Below are positions 56,849 to 64,000 of a stretch of DNA of 64,000 nucleotides, piece after piece. The stretch is taken from the NCBI RefSeq assembly GCF_023073915.1, contig NZ_JADPKK010000023.1:1-64000 (forward strand), read 5' to 3'. Source of the stretch: Bradyrhizobium sp. 149 (lineage in GTDB: Bacteria; Pseudomonadota; Alphaproteobacteria; Rhizobiales; Xanthobacteraceae). The notes below the pieces were generated by a model. That model saw only the letters and a list, made by a program, of their open reading frames with translations, was not told where the DNA came from and did not search any database. Numbering within the stretch: position 1 is the first letter of the stretch; each line of letters starts with the position of its first letter. The position numbers were made by a program, and so were the translations under genes.

Positions 56849-57715
56849 ATGAAACTACGGCCATTGATCGATACAAGCGAGGATTTGGCTTCTCCGCCGT
56901 TGCGCATTGTGGCGGCGGCCCCGCCCGTGCTTTTTCTATTGCCCGGCTCACTTGGCTACGGAACCAGCCTGGTGGCCTTGACGGCCTCCATGCGCGAGAT
57001 TGCACACGTCGTTCCGATCCGCTATCCGGATCTCGGCAAGATATTGCAGGGTCGGGACAGCGTTTGCGATATGGCTGCCGCAGCCGTGGAGCAGATCAAT
57101 CGCATCCAGCCGCAGGGCCACATCAGACTTCTCGGTCATTCACTTGGTGGAGCGGTCGCCTTCGAGGTCGCGACGCGAATGTTTGCCGCCGGCCGCTCCG
57201 TGAAGTTCTTCGGTATTCTCGACACTAGCCTCATGGGCGAGCGCAGTTCTGCATGGGAGACGTTGACGCGCACGATTCGCCGGATCCGCAACAACCGGAT
57301 CACGGCTCCCCGGATGGCCTGTCGGGCCCTCGCCAAAGCAACCGTTGCGTTCGGCCATGAGGCTTACCTAGCCCGAATGATCGATCACCGCGCGAAGGGG
57401 CAGTTCAACCTCACCTCATTCAGGCTCAAGCAGGAACTGCAGGAAGTCTTGCGGGCTAAGGCCTATTTCCGCTGGTTGGCGGAGCCGAAATCGATGCTGC
57501 CGATTTCCGCCGTTTTGTTCCGATGCCAGCGAAAGAAGATGCCGCTAGCTCTGGGGTGGGATCGTGCGTTTGCCGAGATCGACGTCGTCCCAAGCGCAGG
57601 CACTCACACGGATCTGGTAATGCCGCCTTACCTCGCAATGAATTTGCACCTCGTCCAGACGGCGCTGTCGCAAACCTACTCCACTGCCGAATTTCCCGAG
57701 CGAGAGGCGGACTGA
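56849..57715 (+). CDS. Thioesterase-domain alpha/beta hydrolase
   Basis: A 288-residue protein of the NRPS/PKS thioesterase type. PPVLFLLPGSLGYGTSLVAL opens the fold. The nucleophile is Ser98 in LLGHSLGGAVAFEVA, and the catalytic His is probably His253 (SAGTHTDLVMPP). It should hydrolyse or transfer an acyl group from a carrier protein. It is the first gene of the carrier-protein operon, 4 bp before the NadE-like gene. I prefer the ATG at 56849 because box E and a poor leader precede it. Confidence 0.8.
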   Translation: MKLRPLIDTSEDLASPPLRIVAAAPPVLFLLPGSLGYGTSLVALTASMREIAHVVPIRYPDLGKILQGRDSVCDMAAAAVEQINRIQPQGHIRLLGHSLGGAVAFEVATRMFAAGRSVKFFGILDTSLMGERSSAWETLTRTIRRIRNNRITAPRMACRALAKATVAFGHEAYLARMIDHRAKGQFNLTSFRLKQELQEVLRAKAYFRWLAEPKSMLPISAVLFRCQRKKMPLALGWDRAFAEIDVVPSAGTHTDLVMPPYLAMNLHLVQTALSQTYSTAEFPEREAD

Positions 57716-57719
57716 TCCC

Positions 57720-58724
57720 GTGACATTGCAAGCAGCTCACAGCCCAACTGAACCCGCGTTTGACGCACTGGTCCTGGACGCGCCAGCGGAGGTCGCGCGC
57801 ATCGTCGCGTTCTTGCGCGACCGTGTCCTCGGCGTGCTTGGCCGACGGGGAGCCATCGTCGGACTTTCTGGCGGCATCGACAGCTCCGTAGTCGCAGCGC
57901 TCTGTGCACGCGCATTTGGGAGTACGAAGGTCCTCGGTCTGCTGATGCCCGAACGGGATTCGTCTGCCGATTCGCTGAGGCTCGGGCGGGCCGTTGCCGC
58001 GCAACTGCGCCTCACGACGGTCGTCGAAGACATTGCACCGGCTCTCGAAGCATTGGGCGCATACCGCAGGCAGCAAGACGCGATTCAAGCCGTCGTACCC
58101 AAATACGGAAAGGATTGGAAATGCAAGCTGGTACTCGGCTCGGGTTCGGGGAGCGCTGGCATGAATATCACTCGTCTCACCGTCCAAGATCCGGACGGCG
58201 AAACCTCCACCGTGCGTCTTCAGCCCGAAGTCTACCTGCAGATAGTTGCTGCCACCAACTACAAGCAACGCGTCCGCAAGATGACCGAGTACTATCACGC
58301 CGACCGTCTGAAATACGCGGTAGTAGGTACGCCGAACCGGCTTGAACACGATCAGGGCTTCTTCGTGAAGCAGGGGGACGGGGATGCGGACGTCATGCCG
58401 ATCGCGCATCTCTACAAAAGCCAGGTCTATCAACTGGCCGAATACCTTGGCATTGACGACGAGATTAGGCGACGGCCGCCGACGTCTGACACATTCTCGC
58501 TGCCGCAGAGCCAGGAGGAGTTCTATTTCGCTGCCCCCTATCGGTTGACTGATGTTTGCATGTACGCCGTCAACCACGGCATTTCTGCCGACAAAGTGGC
58601 CGAGGCCCTGGGTATGGCCACAGCGCAGGTTCAGAAGGTCTTCAAGGACATCACTTCCAAACGTCGGGCGACGCGCTATCTTCACACCCGGCCTCTACTC
58701 GTTGATGCGGTAATTGAGGACTAA
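57720..58724 (+). CDS. NAD(+) synthase-like ammonia-dependent amidoligase, NadE family
   Basis: A 334-residue adenylating PP-loop enzyme without the glutaminase domain. The P-loop SGGIDSS (residues 50-56), VVGTPNRLEHDQGFFVKQGD and VMPIAHLYKSQVYQLAEYLG match NadE. About 50 extra residues (125-175, including KLVLGSGSGSAGMNITRLTV) lie where housekeeping NadE is short. Its place inside a carrier-protein operon (GTG start 4 bp after the thioesterase, 5 bp before the amidotransferase) suggests amidation of a pathway acid and not NAD supply. True NadE activity cannot be excluded. Confidence 0.8.
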   Translation: MTLQAAHSPTEPAFDALVLDAPAEVARIVAFLRDRVLGVLGRRGAIVGLSGGIDSSVVAALCARAFGSTKVLGLLMPERDSSADSLRLGRAVAAQLRLTTVVEDIAPALEALGAYRRQQDAIQAVVPKYGKDWKCKLVLGSGSGSAGMNITRLTVQDPDGETSTVRLQPEVYLQIVAATNYKQRVRKMTEYYHADRLKYAVVGTPNRLEHDQGFFVKQGDGDADVMPIAHLYKSQVYQLAEYLGIDDEIRRRPPTSDTFSLPQSQEEFYFAAPYRLTDVCMYAVNHGISADKVAEALGMATAQVQKVFKDITSKRRATRYLHTRPLLVDAVIED

Positions 58725-58729
58725 ACGAC

Positions 58730-60754
58730 ATGTGCGGCATCGCCGGCATCGTGGCGCTGAGTGCCAACGCTCCGAGTCCTTCGCGGAAAGCGCTCTTGCG
58801 GATGGTCGGGGCGCTTGCACATCGCGGGCCGGACGAGCGGGGTCTCTACCGCGACCAACGCGCGGGCCTGGCGCACGCCCGGCTCTCGATCATCGACGTA
58901 GAGGGCGGACAACAACCACTCTCCGATGCCGGCGGAACCTCCTGGATCGTGTTCAATGGCGAGATCTTTAACTATATCGAACTTCGCGAGCAGCTGATCT
59001 CGCTCGGCCATCGCTTCCGCAGCCGCAGTGACACGGAGGTCGTCATTCAGGCCTATCGCGCCTGGGGCGAAGCAGCATTCGAACGGATGAACGGGCAATG
59101 GGCCCTTGCCATCTGGGATACCTCCGCCAACCGCCTCGTTTTGTCCCGAGATCGGACCGGAATCTGTCCTCTCTATATCTGCGACCATCAAGGTCAACTT
59201 TACTTCGCCAGTGAGATCAAGGCGATCTTCGCAGCAAACCTGGCAATTTCTCGGGCGTTCAATCCAGCAGGCATCGACCAGACTTTCACATTCTGGAGTA
59301 GTGTGCCGCCTCAAACCGTGTTTCACGGGATCACGGAACTTGAACCGGGACACGTACGCAGTTACGGGCGCGGCGCTATTCGGGACCGCGCATTCTGGAC
59401 TCCGTGCTACGCTACCCGGTTCGAAGAGCATCGCATTGTGTCCGCCGGCTGCAATGACGTCGTGATCGATGCTGTGCGTACGGCATTGGAGCGGGCTACG
59501 GCGCTCCGAATGGTGCGGTCCGACGTCCCCGTGGGAAGTTATCTCTCCGGTGGTCTCGACAGTTCGCTTATTGCGACAATGGGAAGCCGGTTTGCAGGCA
59601 GGCGCTTGCAGACGTTTTCCGTTCGCTTTACCGACGCTGAGTATGACGAGACCTCCTATCAACGTCTAATGGCGCGCACGATCGCGAGCGAGCACCACGA
59701 ACTCTTGGTCTCACGGCAGGATATCGCCAAGGCATTTCCGAAGGTCATCTATCACACTGAGCGTCCAATTCTGAGAACCGCCCCTGCACCGCTCTACCTG
59801 CTATCAAACTTCGTGCGCGAGCGCGGCATCAAGGTCGTCCTGACCGGCGAAGGCGCAGATGAGATGTTCGCCGGCTATGATGTGTTTCGGGAAGGCAAGA
59901 TCCGACGCTTTTGGAGCCGCCAGCCGGCCTCAACGCGGCGAGCCGCCCTCCTGAGCCGGCTCTATCCCTACATCTCGCGATCGCCGGTCCACATGCAGGC
60001 CATCGCGATAAAGTTCTTCGGGCACGGAATTTCTGTCCCTGATATGCCCGGCTTTGCTCATTCGCCGCGTTGGCGCAGCACTAGCGCGATCAAGCGTCTG
60101 TTCTCAGACGACATGCGAGCGGCCACTTCAAGATCCGACCCGGTAACCGAATTACTCGATCGTCTGCCATCGGATTTCTCCCGCTGGACGCCGCTTGCAC
60201 AAGATCAGTACCTGGAGACCAAAACGCTCCTCTCCGGCTACCTGCTCTCCTCACAGGGAGACAGGATGCTGATGGCGCACTCCGTCGAGGGACGTTTTCC
60301 ATTCCTCGATGACGATGTCGTCCAGCTGGCGAACTCACTTCCCGATGCCTGCAAACTGCGCATCCTTGACGAGAAACACGTCCTTAAGCGTTTGGCGCAG
60401 TCGCAGGTTCCACCAGAGATCGTCACACGGAAGAAGCAGCCCTACCGGACCCCCAATGCGCTCTGTTTCGCCGACAAGAATGCTCCCTCTTACGTCGACG
60501 AAGCCCTCTCAGGCATGAGCATCCGCACCGCGAACATTTTCGATCCGCTGGCGGTCGAACGGCTGCGCGCGAAGTGCCAAGCTCATGCCCACGCTGGCGA
60601 CCTGTCCAATTTCGACAACATGGCGCTGGTCGGCGTCTTGTCCACCCAGCTGCTGTTCCAGCAGTTCGTCGCGGGCGAGCCGCGGACCCAGCACGACCTG
60701 GAGCTTACCGTTGACGTCGACCACCAAGCCGTGCCGGGAGTTGAGGCATGGTAA
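58730..60754 (+). CDS. Asparagine synthetase B-like glutamine amidotransferase
   Basis: A 674-residue protein. The N-terminal Ntn glutaminase starts MCGIAGIVALSAN (Cys2) with HRGPDERGLY, ARLSIIDVEGGQQPL and FNGEIFNYIELREQL. The synthetase domain has the PP-loop YLSGGLDSSLIA (SGGLDSS 273-279) and LTGEGADEMFAGYDVFRE. It has the usual length of AsnB-like proteins in glycan and peptide clusters. It should adenylate a carboxylate and amidate it with glutamine nitrogen. The last seven bases overlap the ligase start, so the two are translationally coupled. Confidence 0.87.
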   Translation: MCGIAGIVALSANAPSPSRKALLRMVGALAHRGPDERGLYRDQRAGLAHARLSIIDVEGGQQPLSDAGGTSWIVFNGEIFNYIELREQLISLGHRFRSRSDTEVVIQAYRAWGEAAFERMNGQWALAIWDTSANRLVLSRDRTGICPLYICDHQGQLYFASEIKAIFAANLAISRAFNPAGIDQTFTFWSSVPPQTVFHGITELEPGHVRSYGRGAIRDRAFWTPCYATRFEEHRIVSAGCNDVVIDAVRTALERATALRMVRSDVPVGSYLSGGLDSSLIATMGSRFAGRRLQTFSVRFTDAEYDETSYQRLMARTIASEHHELLVSRQDIAKAFPKVIYHTERPILRTAPAPLYLLSNFVRERGIKVVLTGEGADEMFAGYDVFREGKIRRFWSRQPASTRRAALLSRLYPYISRSPVHMQAIAIKFFGHGISVPDMPGFAHSPRWRSTSAIKRLFSDDMRAATSRSDPVTELLDRLPSDFSRWTPLAQDQYLETKTLLSGYLLSSQGDRMLMAHSVEGRFPFLDDDVVQLANSLPDACKLRILDEKHVLKRLAQSQVPPEIVTRKKQPYRTPNALCFADKNAPSYVDEALSGMSIRTANIFDPLAVERLRAKCQAHAHAGDLSNFDNMALVGVLSTQLLFQQFVAGEPRTQHDLELTVDVDHQAVPGVEAW

Positions 60755-62310
60755 ACGATCCTGTGCCCCTCCTGCATGACTACCTAATCCATGCGGCCCG
60801 TCGAAAGGGCGCCAAGGTTGCGCTCGTATGCGACGGTCATCGGGTCACCTACGACCAGCTCGAGGTGTGGTCGAATGCGGTCGCGCACCACCTGGTCGAG
60901 GCCGGCGTCCAGCGGGGCGACCGTGTGATGATCTTTGCTGACAACGCCGTCGAGGCGGCCGTAAGTTTCTGGGCCATCCTTAAGGCCAACGCGATCGTGT
61001 GTCTTATCAATCCTCTCACGAAAGCCGACAAACTCGGTTATCTCCTCAACGACTGCGAGCCAACTGCGCTCGTTACGCAAATGCGCCTCTACGCGACGTT
61101 CCGCGAACCTGCGCGACATTGCCCATCCTTACGCCGTGTGATCGTGTCCGGCCCCATCAACGACGCCGATTTGAACGCGCTGCCACATGCCGCGCGATGG
61201 AACTCCGCAACGGCCACCGAGCACCACGGAGCACCCGCGCGCCGCGGAATCGACATCGATCTCGCCGCCATTATTTACACCTCGGGCTCGACTGGGGAAC
61301 CGAAAGGGGTGATGCTTACGCACCGGAACATGATGACAGCGTGTACGTCAGTTGCCTCATATCTGGACGTGCGTGATGATGAGGTGATCCTAAACGCTCT
61401 ACCGCTCGCCTTCGACTACGGCCTGTATCAGATGATCATGGCCATACGCGCCGGCGCTCGCCTTGTTCTCGAACGCTCGTTTGCTTTCCCCGCCGATACG
61501 CTTCGTCGTGTTGGTGAAGAGAGCGTTACGGGTTTTCCCGGCGTGCCTACGATGTTCTCGACTCTGCTGCAGCTTGGGTCGTTGACGAGTTACGATCTGA
61601 GCAGCATTCGCTACGTGACAAGCACTGGTGCGGCACTGCCGGTACGGCACCTGCTCCAGCTGAGAAACACCTTCTCCGGCGCACGCATTTACTCCATGTA
61701 CGGTCTTACGGAATGCCAACGCTGCACCTATCTGCCGCCGGAGGACCTCGACCGGAAGCCATCGAGTGTAGGAATTGCCATCCCGAATACAGAAATGTGG
61801 ATCGTCGACGAGCGCGATCAACGAGTCGGCGCCGGCATCGCCGGGCAGCTTGTGATCCGCGGCGCGACCGTCATGAAGGGGTATTGGCGAAAGCCGGAAG
61901 CTACTGCGAGGAAACTCAAGCCCGGACCGCTTCCTGGCGAGCAGGTGCTTTACACCGGCGACCACTGCCAAATGGACGCCGATGGATATCTGTATTTTGT
62001 CGGCCGGAGCGACGAAGTCATCAAATCACGTGGTGAGAAGGTCGCGCCCAAGGAAGTGGAGAGCGCTTTGCTGGACATTCCCGGTGTCAGCGAAGCGGCA
62101 GTGGTTGGTGTTCCGGACGATGTGCTCGGCCACGCGATCAAGGCGTTCGTAGTCGTCGACCAGGTGCGACCGCTCGACGCTCAGCAGATTCAGCGGGAGT
62201 GTCAGAAGCGCCTCGAGAGCTTCATGGTCCCGAAGTACATCGTTATCGTGCCGGAACTGGCGCGTACGGATACGGGCAAGATCAACAAGAGAGAGCTCAT
62301 CAACGAATAG
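60748..62310 (+). CDS. Class I AMP-forming acyl/aryl/aminoacyl ligase
   Basis: A 520-residue ANL-superfamily enzyme. Motif A3 YTSGSTGEPKG (177-187), A5 YGLTE, A7 YTGDH, A8 GRSDEVIKSRGEKVAPKEVE and A10 TGKINK with catalytic Lys near 515 are all present. It should activate a carboxylic acid as adenylate and load it on CoA or, given the adjacent carrier protein, on the phosphopantetheine. The substrate code cannot be read by eye. Confidence 0.9.
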   Translation: MVNDPVPLLHDYLIHAARRKGAKVALVCDGHRVTYDQLEVWSNAVAHHLVEAGVQRGDRVMIFADNAVEAAVSFWAILKANAIVCLINPLTKADKLGYLLNDCEPTALVTQMRLYATFREPARHCPSLRRVIVSGPINDADLNALPHAARWNSATATEHHGAPARRGIDIDLAAIIYTSGSTGEPKGVMLTHRNMMTACTSVASYLDVRDDEVILNALPLAFDYGLYQMIMAIRAGARLVLERSFAFPADTLRRVGEESVTGFPGVPTMFSTLLQLGSLTSYDLSSIRYVTSTGAALPVRHLLQLRNTFSGARIYSMYGLTECQRCTYLPPEDLDRKPSSVGIAIPNTEMWIVDERDQRVGAGIAGQLVIRGATVMKGYWRKPEATARKLKPGPLPGEQVLYTGDHCQMDADGYLYFVGRSDEVIKSRGEKVAPKEVESALLDIPGVSEAAVVGVPDDVLGHAIKAFVVVDQVRPLDAQQIQRECQKRLESFMVPKYIVIVPELARTDTGKINKRELINE

Positions 62311-62360
62311 CTGTGGACCACCAATTGACGCACTGCTTTTTCAAATGGAGCACCAACGCA

Positions 62361-62639
62361 ATGACACTGGTCTTGGCACCCGCCCGCTGCAAGGAGCAGA
62401 TCCGCGCTTTTCTGACATCGAATTTCTACATCAGCGATATCGCGGCGCTGAACGACGATGCTTCCCTGCTCGACCAGGGGATCATCGATTCGACAGGAGT
62501 GCTCGAGGTGGTTGGGTTCATCGAGATGACATTCGGCATCGCCATCGACGACAACGAGATCCTGCCCGAGAATCTCGATTCCATTCAGGGCATGGCACGT
62601 TACATCGCCAGCAAGGTCAACTCGGCCGCCGATACCTGA
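62361..62639 (+). CDS. Acyl/peptidyl carrier protein
   Basis: A 92-residue four-helix carrier protein. The phosphopantetheine attachment serine is Ser44 in LLDQGIIDSTGVLEVVGFIE, with Thr after it where many ACPs have Leu. DNEILPENLDSIQGMARYI forms the last helices. The ATG at 62361 is preferred; longer in-frame extensions overlap the ligase. The gene lies 50 bp after the ligase and is its obvious partner. Confidence 0.88.
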   Translation: MTLVLAPARCKEQIRAFLTSNFYISDIAALNDDASLLDQGIIDSTGVLEVVGFIEMTFGIAIDDNEILPENLDSIQGMARYIASKVNSAADT

Positions 62640-62875
62640 CCTGCCGGCGAGCTTGGCAGCGAAAGGAAGCAAGCTATCCTGCGGCCCGATTGCGGCCTGG
62701 CGCTCGGACTCACTGGGGCCGAGTGCGGCGCTTTCGCTGTTCCCGAACCTGCCCCTTCCGGATTAGTACCTCACTCACGGCGGAGCCCGGTTCCGGTTCT
62801 TCCGGAGAGTACGCCTCACTGCACGACTGTGTGGACGACCCGGCAGCATTTTTCTGCCGTTCGATTCCAACGCTC

Positions 62876-62893
62876 TCATGCAAACGAACGAAG
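62876..62893 (+). promoter_or_regulatory. Cluster box F (18-bp motif)
   Basis: TCATGCAAACGAACGAAG, then 18 bp, then CCTAC (-10-like TACTTT). It is 77 bp upstream of the nucleotidyltransferase start. Confidence 0.7.
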
Positions 62894-62970
62894 ACGCAGG
62901 CATGATTTGCTCCTACTTTTTTCCTGAGGAGCATATTCGAGCGCATTTTCTTGAGTACATGGAGGTTCAG

Positions 62971-63687
62971 ATGAAAGCGGTAGTTCAGTGCGGCGGCAGA
63001 GGAACTCGACTTCGTCCACATACGTCCATTTTGCCAAAACCTCTCATGCCCATCGGCGCCCGTCCCGTCCTCGAGCTCGTTCTCAAATGGTTGAGACGAA
63101 ACGGGATCGGAGAAGTCTTCGTCACCACCGGCTATCTCGGCCATCTGATCCGTAGCGTCTGTGGTGACGGCAGCCAGTGGAACATGCAGATCACCTACAC
63201 GCAGGAGCTCGAGCCGCTCGGCACGATCGGTCCGCTGTCATTGCTGCGAGAGCAACTCAATGAGCCTTTCCTGGTCCTCAACGGCGACGTCCTGACAGAC
63301 TTGAACCTGAACCAGCTGATTCACAATCACCGAAAATCCGATGGCAACATCACTATCGCGACCTCCGTTCGGAGCACGAAGATGGACTTCGGTGTGATTG
63401 ATGAAACCGATGGACGAGTGATTGGATTTCGCGAGAAGCCAGAGCTGACAAACCTCGTCAGCATGGGAATCTACTGCATGAATCCGGTCGTCCTTGAACG
63501 CATTCCGTCAGGCGTCCCCTTCGGATTCGACGACCTGATGTTCCAGATGCTCGAGGAAGAGGCCCGCGTCAACGTCTTCAAGCACACTGGTCTGTGGCTC
63601 GACATTGGCCGGGTCGAGGATTTCTTGAAAGCCCAGGACATTGCGTGGGACGAGCAATCGTCTGCATTCGCGACTGCAGCTGCGTGA
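62971..63687 (+). CDS. Sugar-1-phosphate nucleotidyltransferase
   Basis: A 238-residue enzyme. The nucleotide loop and active-site Lys region read GGRGTRLRPHTSILPKPLMP (residues 8-27). The metal-binding LVLNGDVLTDLNLNQL and WLDIGRVEDFLKAQDI follow. The short length and sequence fit the mannose/glucose-1-phosphate NTP-transferases that make GDP-, CDP- or dTDP-sugars. GGAGG lies 5 bp before the ATG at 62971. It is followed 45 bp later by a sugar aminotransferase, so the pair probably starts an NDP-amino-sugar branch. Confidence 0.88.
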   Translation: MKAVVQCGGRGTRLRPHTSILPKPLMPIGARPVLELVLKWLRRNGIGEVFVTTGYLGHLIRSVCGDGSQWNMQITYTQELEPLGTIGPLSLLREQLNEPFLVLNGDVLTDLNLNQLIHNHRKSDGNITIATSVRSTKMDFGVIDETDGRVIGFREKPELTNLVSMGIYCMNPVVLERIPSGVPFGFDDLMFQMLEEEARVNVFKHTGLWLDIGRVEDFLKAQDIAWDEQSSAFATAAA

Positions 63688-63732
63688 CGGAGCGCCGCCC
63701 TTCGCATCGGGAATGAACGGGAAGAGGAACAC

Positions 63733-64000
63733 ATGCTGTTGGTATCAGAACCGGCCCTTGGAATTGACGAAAAGGAAGCTCTTGCTGCCGTGATCAATAG
63801 CGGCTGGATCACCATGGGGGATCGCGTACGGGAGTTCGAACAAACGTTTGCACGCATGCATGGCGCCGAGGACGCGGTCGCAGTCGGATCATGCACGGCC
63901 GCACTTCACCTCATCCTGCATGCGCTCGGAGTCGGCCCCGGCGATGAAGTCCTCGTTCCATCTCTCACGTTCGTTGCCACGGCCAATGCCGTGCTCTACG
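63733..64000 (+). CDS. DegT/DnrJ/EryC1-family sugar aminotransferase, 3' end outside window
   Basis: The 89 residues visible read MLLVSEPALGIDEKEALAAV, WITMGDRVREFEQTFARMHG, AVAVGSCTAALHLILHALGV and GDEVLVPSLTFVATANAVLY. They match the N-terminus of PLP enzymes that aminate NDP-4-keto or 3-keto sugars. GAGGAAC precedes the ATG. The catalytic Lys lies beyond the edge. Confidence 0.88.
   Translation, partial: MLLVSEPALGIDEKEALAAVINSGWITMGDRVREFEQTFARMHGAEDAVAVGSCTAALHLILHALGVGPGDEVLVPSLTFVATANAVLY

Noticed and set aside
56678..57715. Longer thioesterase start at 56678
   Set aside because: The extra 57 residues are non-conserved, basic and overlap box E. The family fold begins near PPVLFLLPG, which fits the ATG at 56849.
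47261..62893. Interpreting the repeated 18-bp box as a nod box, tts box or FixK box
   Set aside because: The box lacks the ATC-N9-GAT core of a nod box, does not resemble the tts box as I know it, and lacks the TTGAT-N4-ATCAA core of a FixK/FNR site.
47261..62893. Interpreting the boxes as repeated coding sequence or a mobile repeat
   Set aside because: Identity stops at the box edges apart from the spaced CCTAS. The flanks are unrelated, and orientation always follows the downstream gene, which fits regulation better.
1..64000. CRISPR array, rRNA genes, riboswitches
   Set aside because: No regularly spaced identical repeats, no rRNA-like sequence and no riboswitch core recognisable by eye.

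Overview
The window looks like chromosomal DNA of a Bradyrhizobium-type alphaproteobacterium. It is GC-rich with alphaproteobacterial codon use. It carries several small outer-membrane beta-barrel proteins of the kind common in that group, a TctCBA/Bug tricarboxylate transporter, and many short hypothetical families that I recognise from Bradyrhizobium. The genus is inferred from gene content read by eye, not from a database search.

Region 1 (1-16950) is ordinary, dense chromosome: a class III CoA-transferase, two beta-barrel porin genes (one decayed), the tctCBA operon, an atypical crotonase, and a glyoxylate-linked set (serine-glyoxylate aminotransferase divergent from a two-domain FAD/Fe-S oxidase and a GlcG-like protein). 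Two insertion sequences of different families (IS5 and IS701) sit back to back between the porin gene and tctA, with CTAG at all three junctions.

Region 2 (about 17000-43950) is a decayed accessory island. Intact genes are few and short: a porin, small hypothetical proteins and zinc-ribbon proteins. Most of the DNA is remnants: an addiction-module antidote, a LigD-type DNA ligase, a ParB-like protein, a DUF6894 protein, IS66, IS5 and IS3 transposases, a NYN-domain nuclease and another porin. One complete ISAs1 element with a perfect 10-bp target duplication splits a small SANT/Myb-like gene. Several unnamed small gene families occur in two or more diverged copies, so the island seems to have grown by segmental duplication and then decayed.

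Region 3 (43967-64000) is a surface-glycan region: a glmS paralogue, an aldo/keto reductase, a dead nucleotide-sugar epimerase, two LuxR-type regulators (one with a degenerate receiver), a secreted beta-propeller, a GT2 glycosyltransferase, an FkbM methyltransferase and a Wzx flippase. Next comes a tightly packed operon of thioesterase, NadE-like synthetase, AsnB-like amidotransferase, AMP-forming ligase and carrier protein, then a sugar nucleotidyltransferase and a DegT aminotransferase that runs off the window. It probably makes and exports an amino-sugar glycan carrying an amidated or acyl group loaded through a carrier protein.

The most striking signal is an 18-bp sequence, consensus TCATGCRAAYGAAKGATG, found seven times in region 3. 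Each copy lies just upstream of a transcription unit and is oriented with it, including a divergent pair. In four copies a CCTAS element (a TANNNT-type -10) starts exactly 18 bp after the box. This looks like the operator/promoter of a cluster-specific activator and I do not recognise it.
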